57,623 nucleotides of DNA from Tolypothrix brevis GSE-NOS-MK-07-07A (GCA_019358985.1 JAHHIJ010000040.1:1-57623); one strand, 5' to 3'; shown: positions 41,855-50,956, numbered from the stretch's first letter. Numbers and translations: made by a program. The notes: generated by a model from the sequence alone, not told the origin.

Positions 41855-41917
41855 GGCGGTACGCTCCGCGTGAAATTTGCAGCCGTTGAACTCAAAACCT
41901 TCGTATTTTCTGGACAG

Positions 41918-42175
41918 TTAAAGCGATCGCATTAGGCGACCAAAGAAGTTACCGACACCTCGGAAGAAACCACTGATTGCACCTGTGATACCGGACAGGT
42001 TAAACCTGCCACTACCGTTAACACCGCCAATTGAACCAGGTACAGTGCGTTGGGGAATGGCTCCCAGGTTAGCTTGGCTACCGTCGCGTTGAATTGCGGC
42101 AAGTCTGGCAGCTTCGTATTCTCGATCCGCTTGGGTTTGCATTGCAGCTAATTTTTGCTGTGCGCGATCGCCCAT
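41918..42175 (-). CDS. Small hypothetical protein, possibly 5'-truncated at a HIP1 site
   Basis: 85 residues. The first six codons contain the HIP1 octamer (42164-42171) where an unrelated helicase fragment begins on the other strand, so the original N terminus may be lost. Sequence: helical AQQKLAAMQTQADREYEAAR, then a Gly/Ser-rich stretch with GAISGFFRGVGNFFGRLM, which is amphipathic and may touch membranes. Family unknown. Confidence 0.4.
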   Translation of the reverse strand: MGDRAQQKLAAMQTQADREYEAARLAAIQRDGSQANLGAIPQRTVPGSIGGVNGSGRFNLSGITGAISGFFRGVGNFFGRLMRSL

Positions 42176-42177
42176 TA

Positions 42178-42744
42178 ATGTTGGATGGCGAAGTATTTAA
42201 ACAATTCCAGCAACAGCAACAAGCAGCAGCCAAGAGAGGAAAACCCAATGATTTTCAAATGGCGATCGCATTCCCGCAAATCTATCTAATTCAAGGGAAG
42301 GGGAAGGAACAAAAGCTGAAATATCTGCCTCTGTTCACAGTTGATATTACTCCCATATTCAAAGGCAATTATCGGAAAACTGGCTGGGACTTGACCGAAT
42401 ATGAGTTTCAGCCAGTAGTGGTTAATTTGATGCGGCTGTATGGGCTAGAGGAGGAACAAGCCGAATCATTGATAGTCGCGTCGGGAATATTGAAATTTTT
42501 AGAAGACACTTTTAAAGGAAGATTTGCAACCCTGCGGGATTTTATCGATTTGGTGGATTTACCAGATGGGAGATATAAAAGCTTTCGTCAACCTTATTTA
42601 CTACGCTGCGATTTTACCCCCTATAATGCCCTGCTCAAACTCGACTTGCAAGCAATCCTACAGCAACTACAAGAAACACCCCATCCTTGCAACTGGCTAA
42701 CAGAGACTCACCCCGCAATGCAATACCTTTATTTCCCTTACTAG
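42178..42744 (+). pseudogene. N-terminal fragment of an AAA/SF1 helicase-like protein
   Basis: About 188 residues from MLDGEVFKQF to a TAG at 42744. From memory it resembles the N-terminal region of large cyanobacterial SF1 helicases (AFPQIYLIQGKGKEQKLKYL; LPLFTVDITPIFKG). No ATP-binding motif is present. Its left side begins at a HIP1 octamer (42164) and its right side ends at another (42746), beyond which a different part of a helicase follows. Piece A of a three-piece helicase remnant (42178-44915). Confidence 0.6.
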
Positions 42745-42747
42745 TGC

Positions 42748-43217
42748 GATCGCAACGGGCAGTAGTGGCAGGCGACCCCCAACAAATTGAGCCAATTGTC
42801 AACCTTTGTGACGATACCATCAAACAATATCTGAAAACCGCCTTTCTGGATGTGGGAATGGGGAACGAAGACTACTATCGCTATGCCCCCACCGCCAAAT
42901 ATACAGCCACCGCTTACCATCGCGCTGCTGGTGCTAGCGGTACAGAATCAGACTTAGGCAACGGCATTATTCTCAGAAATCACTACCGTTGTACCCCACC
43001 CATTATCCAGTTTTGCAGCCCCAACTATCCCGGTGGTTTGCAAATCCTTTCCAATTATGACGAAACTGCAACAGTGAAACATCTGCTGGCTTACCACGTC
43101 GAGGGAAGCCACTTAAATCACACCAATCCCGAAGAAATCGATGCCGTCGAAGATGCGATCGCACTCCTTGAAGCCCGTTTTTCTAACCCAATCATCCGAG
43201 TGCGATCGGCTAATTGA
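42748..43217 (+). pseudogene. Middle fragment of an SF1 (Dna2/NAM7-like) helicase
   Basis: Begins inside the HIP1 octamer at 42746-42753 with RSQRAVVAGDPQQIEPIVNL (motif III, GDxxQ), then GIILRNHYRCTPPIIQFCSP (motif IV, HYRC). Walker A and B, which should lie before motif III, are missing, so pieces A and B are joined by a deletion. It stops at a GCGATCGG (43202) where a relaxase fragment starts on the other strand. Not functional. Confidence 0.75.
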
Positions 43218-43651
43218 TGATTGATGGTTTGAATTGCCGGGTCTTTTTTAATGCGTTCAAATAATTGCTGTGCCGTCTCCCCCTGTTTTGGAGCCAATCT
43301 GTCCAATTCCAGCGTCAAAGGCTCCTTATTTACTGCCTCATAATATTCCTTCACCTTCGTGTGGGTAGCTTGACTGCCTTTTACCCCACGTTCAATTCCT
43401 AAAGGTGCAAGTGCCTTGGCATAAGAATCTTGAAACTTAGATAATTTAATACTGGCTTGCCGTCCATCACCCCCAAACATCGCTTTATGACTTAATTGTT
43501 TGGTTTTATCGTTGAGGGGAACTATATAAGCGTGGATGTGGGGAGTAGATTCATCCAAATGCAACTCAGCGCGAACGCATTTATCGCCAAAATTATCTTG
43601 CAACCATTTCTTTGATGCATTAAAATTGCTTAATTCGACGATGAGTTACTG
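43203..43651 (-). pseudogene. MobV-family relaxase fragment
   Basis: The open frame to about 43651 reads VELSNFNASKKWLQDNFGDK, then the relaxase motif AELHLDESTPHIHAYIVPLN (HxDExxPHxH) typical of MobV/Pre enzymes, and continues to about INHQLADRTR at 43205, where HIP1-like sequence cuts it. The first motif and the catalytic part upstream are missing, as is the long C terminus. It is evidence of past plasmid mobilisation or recombination, not an active enzyme. Confidence 0.8.
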
Positions 43652-43765
43652 TTTGATGGTTTGAGCATGATAAAAACTAAGTCTAAAAATATTTTTACTT
43701 TAGTTAAAAAGTTATAACGAGCGGAAAAATATCCTGTAAATTACCTATTTTATATATTTTGCTTG

Positions 43766-44357
43766 TTAGGTTACTTTAGCTTTTATAAATTCCAATTCCT
43801 TTTTTGTGTAACTTGTGTCGTCTAAATTAAATTTCGCTAAAATTTCAAAAGCAAAAGCGCTTGCATGACGTGCTGCTATTTCTTGAGAGCCGGCAGCATC
43901 AGCGTTGCTTTTACCATCTATAAGGTCAGAAATGAATAATGAGTCCCGATACTTGCTCATTGGCATGAGCCGCTTGGAGTATTCCTCGTCCTTCCATTTC
44001 CACTGCGATCGCATCATTGCAATTTGTCCTGAGAAACTTATAAGTAATAGACTGGGTATCAGCTACTACTTTTTCCCCAGCAGCGATAGGAGCAACGAAT
44101 ACACGAGGAGTAGAAGTTTGTGTGGGTTCGGTTAACCTTTGCAGCCAGTCTGGTTTTCTCGCCTCAGCCTTAGCTCGTTGTATTAGGTTGTAAGCAGATT
44201 GTCCAACATCCGGTCTAGATTTAAATTCAAGTCTTGCTTTACCTGACTCATAACCATATACTTTTGTCGCAGCGACCACATCACCAAGGGCAACATCCTT
44301 TATACCGCCTGCTACACCAACGAAAAATATAATACGAGGATTAAAGTGCGCGATCGC
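43766..44357 (-). pseudogene. Nucleoside phosphorylase (MTAN/PNP-like) fragment with frameshift
   Basis: From the HIP1 octamer (44350-44357) it reads IIFFVGVAGGIKDVALGDVV, AATKVYGYESGK and NDAIAVEMEGRGILQAAHAN, the family's phosphate/base and ribose site motifs. Near 43945 the frame breaks and the C terminus continues in another frame (ISDLIDGKSNADAAGSQEIA, ARHASAFAFEILAKF). The N-terminal 60 or so residues are absent. Such domains occur in cyanobacterial NACHT/TIR-type conflict proteins as well as in metabolism. Confidence 0.75.
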
Positions 44358-44915
44358 ATTCTTGAACGTCTCGACAGAGGATTGAAAAAAATATTTACAG
44401 AATTGGGGATTGAAGTCATTAAGTATGAAACATTTGACCAAGGTAGCTATGCAATGGGAACTGGTACTAAGCCAGTTGGAGAAACCACTCTGCGTGTAGG
44501 CGATCGCATAATCCAACTCACCAACGATTACGAGCGCGAAGTATTTAACGGCGATGTTGGGTTTATCTCCAAAATCGACACCGAAGAACAGGAAGTTATC
44601 GTCCAGTACGCAGAACGTGAAGTTACTTACGACTATGCAGACTTAAACGAAATTGCCCTGGCGTGGAGCGTTACCATTCACAAATCCCAAGGTTCTGAGT
44701 ACCCGGTGGTGATACTGCCCATGTATACCCAACATTATATGATGCTGTCGCGTAATTTACTTTACACTGGTTTGACACGGGCGAAGAAGTTAGCGATTAT
44801 TATTGGTTCCCAAAAAGCTATTGGTATGGCAGTGCGTTCTGTGAACCAGAAACCGCGTTATACGCAATTGCGGCAAAGGTTAATGCAAGTAGGGTTGCAG
44901 CAATCATGTTTTTAA
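44350..44915 (+). pseudogene. C-terminal fragment of an SF1 helicase (RecD2-like)
   Basis: It starts at the HIP1 octamer with RILERLDRGLKKIFTELGIE, then GDRIIQLTNDYEREVFNGDV and ALAWSVTIHKSQGSEYPVVI (motif V), RNLLYTGLTRAKKLAIIIGS (motif VI), to the natural end at 44915. This is the beta-barrel and second RecA-domain part of a RecD-type helicase. It could be piece C of the same gene as 42178 and 42748, with about 1.1 kb of foreign fragments between. Confidence 0.8.
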
Positions 44916-45744
44916 GGACTCTTCAATCGCCGGAATGGTAGAATTTTTTAAACAGTAAGTAAGTAGGCGGAAATAAACGAAACTATGTAACAGAATGTAA
45001 ATTCATCTCAAAGCCTTACCCCTACTCACTACTCACTACTCACTACTCCCTGACCACAACGATAATTTTTTCTACCCACCTACTTAATGACTTAAGTTGG
45101 GTGTAGCGAACTGCGGAGTTAAGTGGGTTAGCGCTAAAAATTCTCGTTATGGCAGGGCAGCTATGCTGTTCGCGTAGCGTCTCGCAGAGAAGGAAAGAGA
45201 TTTTTGGACGATTTTACTTTTCGTTACAAAATAGCTGTTTTTTTGTGCCTTTCTGCTTACTAATTAATAAATCTGTCTTCAGAAGTAAAGGCAAAAAAAC
45301 ATTTCATAGACTAAGATTTAGAAGACTGCTTCATCTGACACAGGGTTGCTTCTTTATACTCAAGAACATCCTTAAAAGCTTTGTTTTTAAAGGGTAGTGT
45401 CAAGAAAACTATATACAGGTTTTGATTGAACTGAATCCAGGAATTGCAGAACGTCTCTTTGGGTGGAGATAACACACCTGCACGAGCCGCCATTTGGCTA
45501 GTTCAACTATTAAGCATCTCCCGAAAAAACGATTCATACGTTCCACATGCTTCGTCTCTACAAGGGTTTCGGGCAACGCATAATTAATTTCTACTAAAGA
45601 GTGTCTATTGAAGGTGTTCCTAGTCATCAATTACTGCGTTTTGCAGGGACAATACCGCCTGATGATATCCAGTTAATGTGCGAAGCAATTGACACAATTG
45701 TGAGCAGGTTTGTCTTTTCGTCACTCACATCACGGAGTAATTAA
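44916..45744. other. Spacer with microsatellite, dispersed repeats and IS remnant
   Basis: 45022-45048 is a simple repeat (ACTCACTACTCACTACTC). 45165-45195 has the GCGTAGCGTCTCGCAGAGA block. 45549-45592 is the IS-end remnant. After it, 45604-45742 reads VPSHQLLRFAGTIPPDDIQL then MCEAIDT before losing sense, resembling the end of a small antitoxin-like protein (by memory, low confidence). No intact gene. Confidence 0.45.
45549..45592. repeat. IS-end remnant shared with the MITE-like element at 18968-19059
   Basis: GCTTCGTCTCTACAAGGGTT and the following GGGCAACGCATAATTAATTT match 19006-19046 with few differences. The outer end here is TGTCTATTGAA, close to the end of the other element. No transposase is visible nearby. 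Confidence 0.6.
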
Positions 45745-46287
45745 GTGCTAAAGTTATCATTGATATTAATTGCAATGTCTGGACTTGCTTGCAGTAACCC
45801 TGTCAAAGCAATGAACACCAATCATGTATATACTGCTGAACCAAGTGTCAGAACTGCTTGGGGAAAAGATTTTCTCCTGGCTCAGAATAATTATCAGTCT
45901 GAATTGCTGGATTTGATCAACAATGCTAGACAAGAAATAGGTTTGCCACCGTTGCGCTTCTCTAGTAGTCTATCTAGAGCAGCACAGGCTCATGCGGAAG
46001 ACCTTGTTCAAAATAACTATGTTCTTGGGCATGTAGGATCAGGTGGTTCTTCAGTGAGTGATCGCGCCCAACGAGCAGGATATTCTTCTCGTTTCGTTGG
46101 GGAAAATGCGGCTGCTGGCGATAGCACTCCCAACAAAATTTTTGACCAATGGATGAATAGTCGTGGACATCGAGCAAATATGCTCAACTCTGATTACACG
46201 GAGGTTGGTATCGGTTATGTTCTTAATGCGTCCGAAACCACTTATAAACACTACTGGGTTCTTGTGTTGGGAAATCCAGACATTTGA
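45745..46287 (+). CDS. CAP-domain (SCP/PR-1-like) secreted protein
   Basis: 180 residues from a GTG. Signal peptide-like start (LILIAMSGLACSNPVKA). The CAP domain covers about 50-178: LLDLINNARQEIGLPPLRFS, then AQAHAEDLVQNNYVLGHVGS, the VGENAAAG motif, and FDQWMNSRGHRANMLNSDYT. This is the bacterial YkwD-like form with His/Glu cavity residues. Secreted; function in cyanobacteria unknown. Intact. Confidence 0.87.
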   Translation: MLKLSLILIAMSGLACSNPVKAMNTNHVYTAEPSVRTAWGKDFLLAQNNYQSELLDLINNARQEIGLPPLRFSSSLSRAAQAHAEDLVQNNYVLGHVGSGGSSVSDRAQRAGYSSRFVGENAAAGDSTPNKIFDQWMNSRGHRANMLNSDYTEVGIGYVLNASETTYKHYWVLVLGNPDI

Positions 46288-46506
46288 TGCATTCTCACAT
46301 AATTGTTCTGCAACTGCTGGTCTGTTTAGTTGGAATTTAAAGTATTAAATCTGACCGATAAGTGTAGGTTTGCGAGATTGGTGCAATAATCCCATGAGAT
46401 GCGATGGCGTACCCGCGATTTCACTCTCGTGTGCGATCGCTTCCTTTAGTCCGCGAACCGACACGATAACTTGCTTTGTGCCAAACGCTTCCACCGTTGT
46501 AAACTA

Positions 46507-46536
46507 TCTACACGACCGTATATGCGTGGGTGTAGA
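46507..46536. promoter_or_regulatory. Inverted-repeat operator of the RHH regulator (copy 2)
   Basis: TCTACAC (46507-46513) and GTGTAGA (46530-46536), one base before the ATG at 46538. Arms and position are identical to copy 1 at 4422-4450. It overlaps the expected ribosome site, so binding would block translation as well as transcription. Confidence 0.7.
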
Positions 46537-46537
46537 A

Positions 46538-46978
46538 ATGACCAAAATCGAACGGGAATCCATCAATTTCAAACTGCCCAAACCTTTAACAGCAGCACTT
46601 CGCAAAGTTGCAGCAGAACGCAACACCACCGCTACAGATTTAGTAATTCAAGGGCTGCATCAAATCCTGGGTTCAGTTCCGGGTATAGAAGACAGTGTAG
46701 AAACCCGTCTTGCCCAACTCGAAGCTCAATTAAACCACCTCTCTAACAGTACAGATAAGCGTGTAGACAGTGCTGTAGACAACAGACTTAGCTCGTTAGA
46801 GCAGAAACTAGAAGCACAAGCATTACAGTTGGCAAAAATTGAAGGAGTTATAACAACCCTTAGTCAGCAGCGATCTGCCGTAGGCGGCAGCGCTTCGCTA
46901 TCGCAGCATACAAGTGGCGGTTACAGAAGGCAATCTTTTTCAGATGACTGGGGGTTTGAGACGAAGGTGGGCTTCTAA
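46538..46978 (+). CDS. Ribbon-helix-helix regulator (copy 2), C-terminally altered
   Basis: 146 residues from the ATG at 46538. RHH domain RESINFKLPKPLTAALRKVA then TATDLVIQGLHQILG; a coiled coil (ETRLAQLEAQLNHLSNSTDK; SLEQKLEAQALQLAKIEGVI) and a Ser/Gly linker follow. The DNA matches copy 1 up to GGCAATCTTTT (about 46940), after which it diverges and a stop follows, so the HTH-like C-terminal domain of copy 1 is missing. The DNA-binding part and operator are intact; it may act as a repressor at both loci. Confidence 0.8.
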   Translation: MTKIERESINFKLPKPLTAALRKVAAERNTTATDLVIQGLHQILGSVPGIEDSVETRLAQLEAQLNHLSNSTDKRVDSAVDNRLSSLEQKLEAQALQLAKIEGVITTLSQQRSAVGGSASLSQHTSGGYRRQSFSDDWGFETKVGF

Positions 46979-47420
46979 ACCTTTGAACGCTTTTACTGAA
47001 GCTTTAGAAGCCTTCAGAACGGCTATGTCTTATCGTTTTTTTGATTGGTTGACCCATAATCGTGACGTATTTGCCGCTTATAAAGCTAGTTTGGGCTACA
47101 TTTGGGCTTAATTAGCGATCGCAACTGCAATGCCGAATATTCGCGCCATTTTGGAAAGGCGATCGTAAATTAATCTTGGTTTTGCCCTATATAGAGCTTT
47201 TTGAAGTATCTGACGATCGCAAAGTTTGATTATTAGAAGAAGTTTCACCTTTTAGCCCAATATTAAAACTCGAAAAGTTCAACTTAAGAATTGCTCAATT
47301 GTCTAAATCTTAAATTTTTGCTGTTTTTGCGATCGCTATCCTGATAGGGGTGGTAGTAAATGAGACAATAATCCGATAAAATAATCCTAACTGTGACCTG
47401 GTACTACATCTTTAAGGACT
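46979..47420 (+). other. Remnants of two genes
   Basis: The frame crossing the RHH gene's end reads LNAFTEALEAFRTAMSYRFF then DWLTHNRDVFAAYKASLGYI to a TAA near 47111, coding-like but unrecognised. From about 47168 another piece reads LILVLPYIELFEVSDDRKV, meets a TGA, and continues LLEEVSPFSPILKLEKFNLR to 47312. Both look like dead fragments. HIP1 sites occur near 47115 and 47330. Confidence 0.35.
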
Positions 47421-49580
47421 ATGGCGCGATCGCTCAAAATTAGTCAAAAATCTATTGAAACAGTCAAACAAGCGTCACCATTATCCTGGCTAAGTCCTGA
47501 AACAAAGAACCAGGTCATAAACCAAGCGGAAACAAATTTATATGCGCTTGGAGAAAAAATTTGGTCTACAGAAACAGAAGGTTCTCATTTCTTAATAATT
47601 GATGGTACGGTACGTCTGCGAGAAGACCGATTTGGCAAACCACTCGCAACCCTCAAATCAGGTGATTGGTTTGGGGGCTTACAAAAACTTCCTTTAAAAT
47701 ATAAAGCTGTTGCCGCTAGTAAAAAAGTTCTAGTTGCGTGTTGGAACATAACAGCTTTAGCGCAAGTTTCCACACTCGAAATTCAAGCATTTTGGCTACA
47801 GAATATGATTGCTAGCATAGAAGCTGCAATCACTCTTTACTATAAATCTCCGCAAATCGAGGAATCCATCAATGATTTAGAAGGTAAAGCGGCGATTTTT
47901 CACGCGCTCGCTTATTTAAAAACACAACAGGGTGAAGTGGAACAAGCGATCGCCCTTTACCAACAGTCTTTGGAATTAAAGGAAAAAATTGGTGATGTCC
48001 AAGGAAAAGCAGCTTCCTTACACCAACTTGCTGGGATTTACGCTCAACAGGGTGAAGTGGAACATGCGATCGCCCTTTACGAGCAATCTTTACAAATTAA
48101 TCAGCAAATAAATGATTTAAAAGGTAAAGCGACAACTTTGTTGAAATTAGGAAATATTTATGCCCAAAAAGGAGAAATAGGGCAAGCGGTTGCTCTCTAC
48201 CAGAACTCTTTGGAAATATTTCAACAGATAGGCGATCGCCAAAATGAGGCTATATCTCTCGGTAATTTGGGTAATGCTTATCATTCCCTTGGTCAATACC
48301 AGGAGGCAATTGAACTTTATCAAGCATCGTTAGCAATTGCGCGGGAGATAGGCGATCGCCAAAGTGAAGCTATATCTCTCAGTAATTTAGGTGGAGCCTT
48401 CGCTCGACCGGGTAAGACCAAAATCCAGGCAGAACTTTACGTTGGCGAAACCTACAAAACCACCCTGGAAACGGAAGTCGAAGTTACCGCATTTGAACCT
48501 ACCCAACTCCATCCCCTGATTGCAGCCCGATCGCGTCCTGTTCCCCAGCCAAATTTAATTCTTCAGGTGCGAACTCAATGGGATGCAGATATCTCGGCTT
48601 GTGCTTTCCACTACCACATCGATAGCTATCAACCGCGTTTGTTATTTGCCGATGGTGTTGATTGCTGTTCCCAGTCTTTACCTGCTGTTTGGGTGGAAAG
48701 AACGCGACAATTATTACAAACTACCCTGGAGGAAGCCGCAACTAGCCAAGCAGGGGATTTTCGTTCCCGTCTGGCTTCCCTTGGTCAATACCTTTGGCGA
48801 TCGCTATTCCCAGAGGAGTTGCAAAGTACCTTTCGTACTATAGCCAGTTTAAATCATCCTTTCACTTTGTTGATAATCGCCGACCATGATGCTTGGTTTC
48901 CTTGGGAATTATTCCATGATGGGCAGAAATTTTTAGGCGATCGCTTGATTATTGGGCGGTGGTTTTGGGAGTTAGAAAAGGCACGTCCCTATGAGTTTCC
49001 TGTGGGTGCGGTGAATGTTGCCCATTATGCCAGTGTGGAACAACCGGAATTGTGGACTGAGCTTTTGCATTCTTCGGGAGCGCCGCCACCAGTGCCGATG
49101 AAAGCTGGTATATTTCATGATATGAGTTTGTTTGAATCAATACGTGGTTTGCATTTAATTCGCTACGGTCAATCCATGGAGGCTGCAAACCTTCAGGATG
49201 CACCCGTGCGGGTTGATAGCGATCGCGGGACTGAGGATATTGAGCGGGAATTACAACCAGCCAAGTTGAGTTTGCGTCGCAATCATCCCCTGGTGTCTTT
49301 AAGTTATGTGAATGCGGGGCAAATGGAATTGACTGCGTTAGAGCAAACCTGGGCTTCTACCTTTTTGGGAGCGGGTTGTAGTGCCTTTGTTGGTTCTCTC
49401 TGGGCTGTAGATTCCTCGGTAGAAGCGGCTTTTATTGGTGCTTTTTATCGCGGTATTTGGGCTGGACAAAGTTTAGGTGTGGCGTTTAATACGGCTCGTC
49501 ACTTGGCTCAAGCTGCTGTACCGGAATCCGGGGATTGGTTGGCTTATGTATTATTTGGCGACCCAATGGCGCGTCCTTAA
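47421..49580 (+). CDS. cNMP-binding-like / TPR / CHAT protein with degenerate CHAT active site
   Basis: 719 residues. About 15-135 resembles a cyclic-nucleotide-binding fold (GEKIWSTETEGSHFLIIDGT; KSGDWFGGLQKLPLKYKAVA). About 140-330 has five or six TPR units (GEVEQAIALYQQSLELKEKI GDV pattern). About 370-719 is a CHAT domain by its end (AAFIGAFYRGIWAGQSLGVA; GDWLAYVLFGDP). The catalytic positions are lost: LIRYGQS stands where HFxGHG is expected and YVNAGQ where LNACQ is expected. It would be a scaffold or inactive protease. The seam near 48410 (GGAFARPGKTKIQAEL) may be a fusion point. Confidence 0.82.
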   Translation: MARSLKISQKSIETVKQASPLSWLSPETKNQVINQAETNLYALGEKIWSTETEGSHFLIIDGTVRLREDRFGKPLATLKSGDWFGGLQKLPLKYKAVAASKKVLVACWNITALAQVSTLEIQAFWLQNMIASIEAAITLYYKSPQIEESINDLEGKAAIFHALAYLKTQQGEVEQAIALYQQSLELKEKIGDVQGKAASLHQLAGIYAQQGEVEHAIALYEQSLQINQQINDLKGKATTLLKLGNIYAQKGEIGQAVALYQNSLEIFQQIGDRQNEAISLGNLGNAYHSLGQYQEAIELYQASLAIAREIGDRQSEAISLSNLGGAFARPGKTKIQAELYVGETYKTTLETEVEVTAFEPTQLHPLIAARSRPVPQPNLILQVRTQWDADISACAFHYHIDSYQPRLLFADGVDCCSQSLPAVWVERTRQLLQTTLEEAATSQAGDFRSRLASLGQYLWRSLFPEELQSTFRTIASLNHPFTLLIIADHDAWFPWELFHDGQKFLGDRLIIGRWFWELEKARPYEFPVGAVNVAHYASVEQPELWTELLHSSGAPPPVPMKAGIFHDMSLFESIRGLHLIRYGQSMEAANLQDAPVRVDSDRGTEDIERELQPAKLSLRRNHPLVSLSYVNAGQMELTALEQTWASTFLGAGCSAFVGSLWAVDSSVEAAFIGAFYRGIWAGQSLGVAFNTARHLAQAAVPESGDWLAYVLFGDPMARP

Positions 49581-49635
49581 AGAAAAGATTGACATTCAAG
49601 GAATTTATGCCACATGGTTCATATTTTTCGTCAAT

Positions 49636-49815
49636 ATGGCTATGGCTGTAATTATTGCTATGGCTACTGGAACTTTTACTGTGGCTATAGCTAATGCTTG
49701 CAATAGCGGATTGGGAGAAAATCGAGTGACTGCGATCGCTATTAGTAGGGATGATTCTGGGGAAGCTCGATTATGGGTAGGTACGGCTTGTGGTTTGAGT
49801 TGTTATCGTTATTAA
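49636..49815 (+). CDS. Possible small ORF after the CHAT gene
   Basis: 59 codons, MAMAVIIAMATGTFTVAIAN to LWVGTACGLSCYRY, overall hydrophobic start and beta-like end. There is no ribosome site and no recognised family. It may be noise or the tail of a lost gene. Confidence 0.2.
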   Translation: MAMAVIIAMATGTFTVAIANACNSGLGENRVTAIAISRDDSGEARLWVGTACGLSCYRY

Positions 49816-49892
49816 TTTTTTTGAAAAGTGAGCAACCTAAAATAGAGCTATCCTATTAATTGATATTTAATCAGTAAAAACTAAGGTTAACA

Positions 49893-50108
49893 ATGGTATC
49901 TACTGAGTTAGAGGAACAACTACGCAGACTTAATCGCGTAGATAAACTTCAGGTTATTCAACTTTTGGCTGCCGAGCTAGCAAACGAAGAAAATAATCTG
50001 ATAAAATCTGGTGCGTCCTACCCCGTTTGGTCTCCCTATGATGCGGTAGACGCAGCCAATATCATGCTAGAGGCTTTAAATGCTGAAACTTCCTTAAATC
50101 ATGAGTAA
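49893..50108 (+). CDS. Small protein coupled to the retropepsin-like gene
   Basis: 71 residues, MVSTELEEQLRRLNRVDKLQ, a helical VIQLLAAELANEENNL, and SYPVWSPYDAVDAANIMLEA. It overlaps the next gene by 8 bases. This kind of short helical protein with a VWSPYDA box is often found before small enzyme genes in cyanobacteria; it may be an antitoxin-like or targeting partner. Function unknown. Confidence 0.6.
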   Translation: MVSTELEEQLRRLNRVDKLQVIQLLAAELANEENNLIKSGASYPVWSPYDAVDAANIMLEALNAETSLNHE

Positions 50109-50523
50109 TCCCGCAAGATATTCTTTTATTTCAACCGATAGCAGTTTGGGGGAAGCAAGCTTCAAGCCATTTTTACCACTGACATTAAATTATAGGGAAA
50201 AATCACAGGAAGTTATTGGGCTTTTAGATACGGGAGCGATGGTAAATGTCCTTCCCTATCAAATAGGAGTTGAATTAGGAGCTGTTTGGGAAGAGCAGAC
50301 AACAATGCTTGAACTATCAGGGAACTTGGCTCAGTTTGAAGCACGAGTGTTAATTTTATCTGTAATTGTAAGTCAATTTACGAGTGCTAGATTGGTATTT
50401 GCTTGGACAAAGGCAACTCAGATACCCCTGATACTAGGGCAAGCAAACTTTTTTATGGAATTTGATGTGTGTTTTTATCGTTCCCAAAAGATGTTTGATG
50501 TAACCCCTAAAAAATCAGCTTAA
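50101..50523 (+). CDS. Retropepsin-like aspartyl protease family protein
   Basis: 140 residues. The catalytic box is VIGLLDTGAMVNVLPYQIGV (DTG with hydrophobic strands on both sides). The second half has LVFAWTKATQIPLILGQANF, matching the ILG pattern before the flap/dimer region. Single-lobe proteases of this family act as homodimers. Overlaps the preceding small gene. Intact. Confidence 0.75.
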   Translation: MSNPARYSFISTDSSLGEASFKPFLPLTLNYREKSQEVIGLLDTGAMVNVLPYQIGVELGAVWEEQTTMLELSGNLAQFEARVLILSVIVSQFTSARLVFAWTKATQIPLILGQANFFMEFDVCFYRSQKMFDVTPKKSA

Positions 50524-50742
50524 AAGGGGTTTGGTATGTTTTGAGAGAAATTTGGAAATGCGATGGCACGGAGCGAATTGCTGGAGGTGATCACGTAAAA
50601 TTTACCCTACCCGAAGACAACCCCAGGAAAGCGATCGCCTCACATACTCTATTCTTATACCTCCAAGCGTTGATTTTTGTTTGTGCGGGAATATTACATA
50701 GGGAAAAATGTAATAATTAAAAACAGATTTTCAGTATCTACT

Positions 50743-50931
50743 TATATGGAAAACCCCAGTAGCATTTGGATTATCACTGACGATACCTCTCAAATATCCT
50801 TTCCCGACGGTAAAAAAGGTGGAAACAATAATGAGCTTGTCCAGCTGGAATCGAGAAGACTAGAGAGAATAGCGCAAGAGAATATAGCGCCAGGAAGAAC
50901 GCAAGAAAGAATTAATGAGTCACCTTTTTAG
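50743..50931 (+). CDS. Small hypothetical protein
   Basis: 62 residues from the ATG at 50743 (MENPSSIWIITDDTSQISFP); a longer frame from 50677 is open. The end is highly charged (ESRRLERIAQENIAPGRTQE). It precedes the Hsp70 fragment by 25 bases. Family not recognised. Confidence 0.4.
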   Translation, partial: YMENPSSIWIITDDTSQISFPDGKKGGNNNELVQLESRRLERIAQENIAPGRTQERINESPF

Positions 50932-50956
50932 TAGTAATTTCAACAGGGGCTAGCCG

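Noticed and set aside
45149-45630. Open frames around the IS remnant
   Set aside because: No recognisable transposase; frames are short, overlapping on both strands and repeat-derived.
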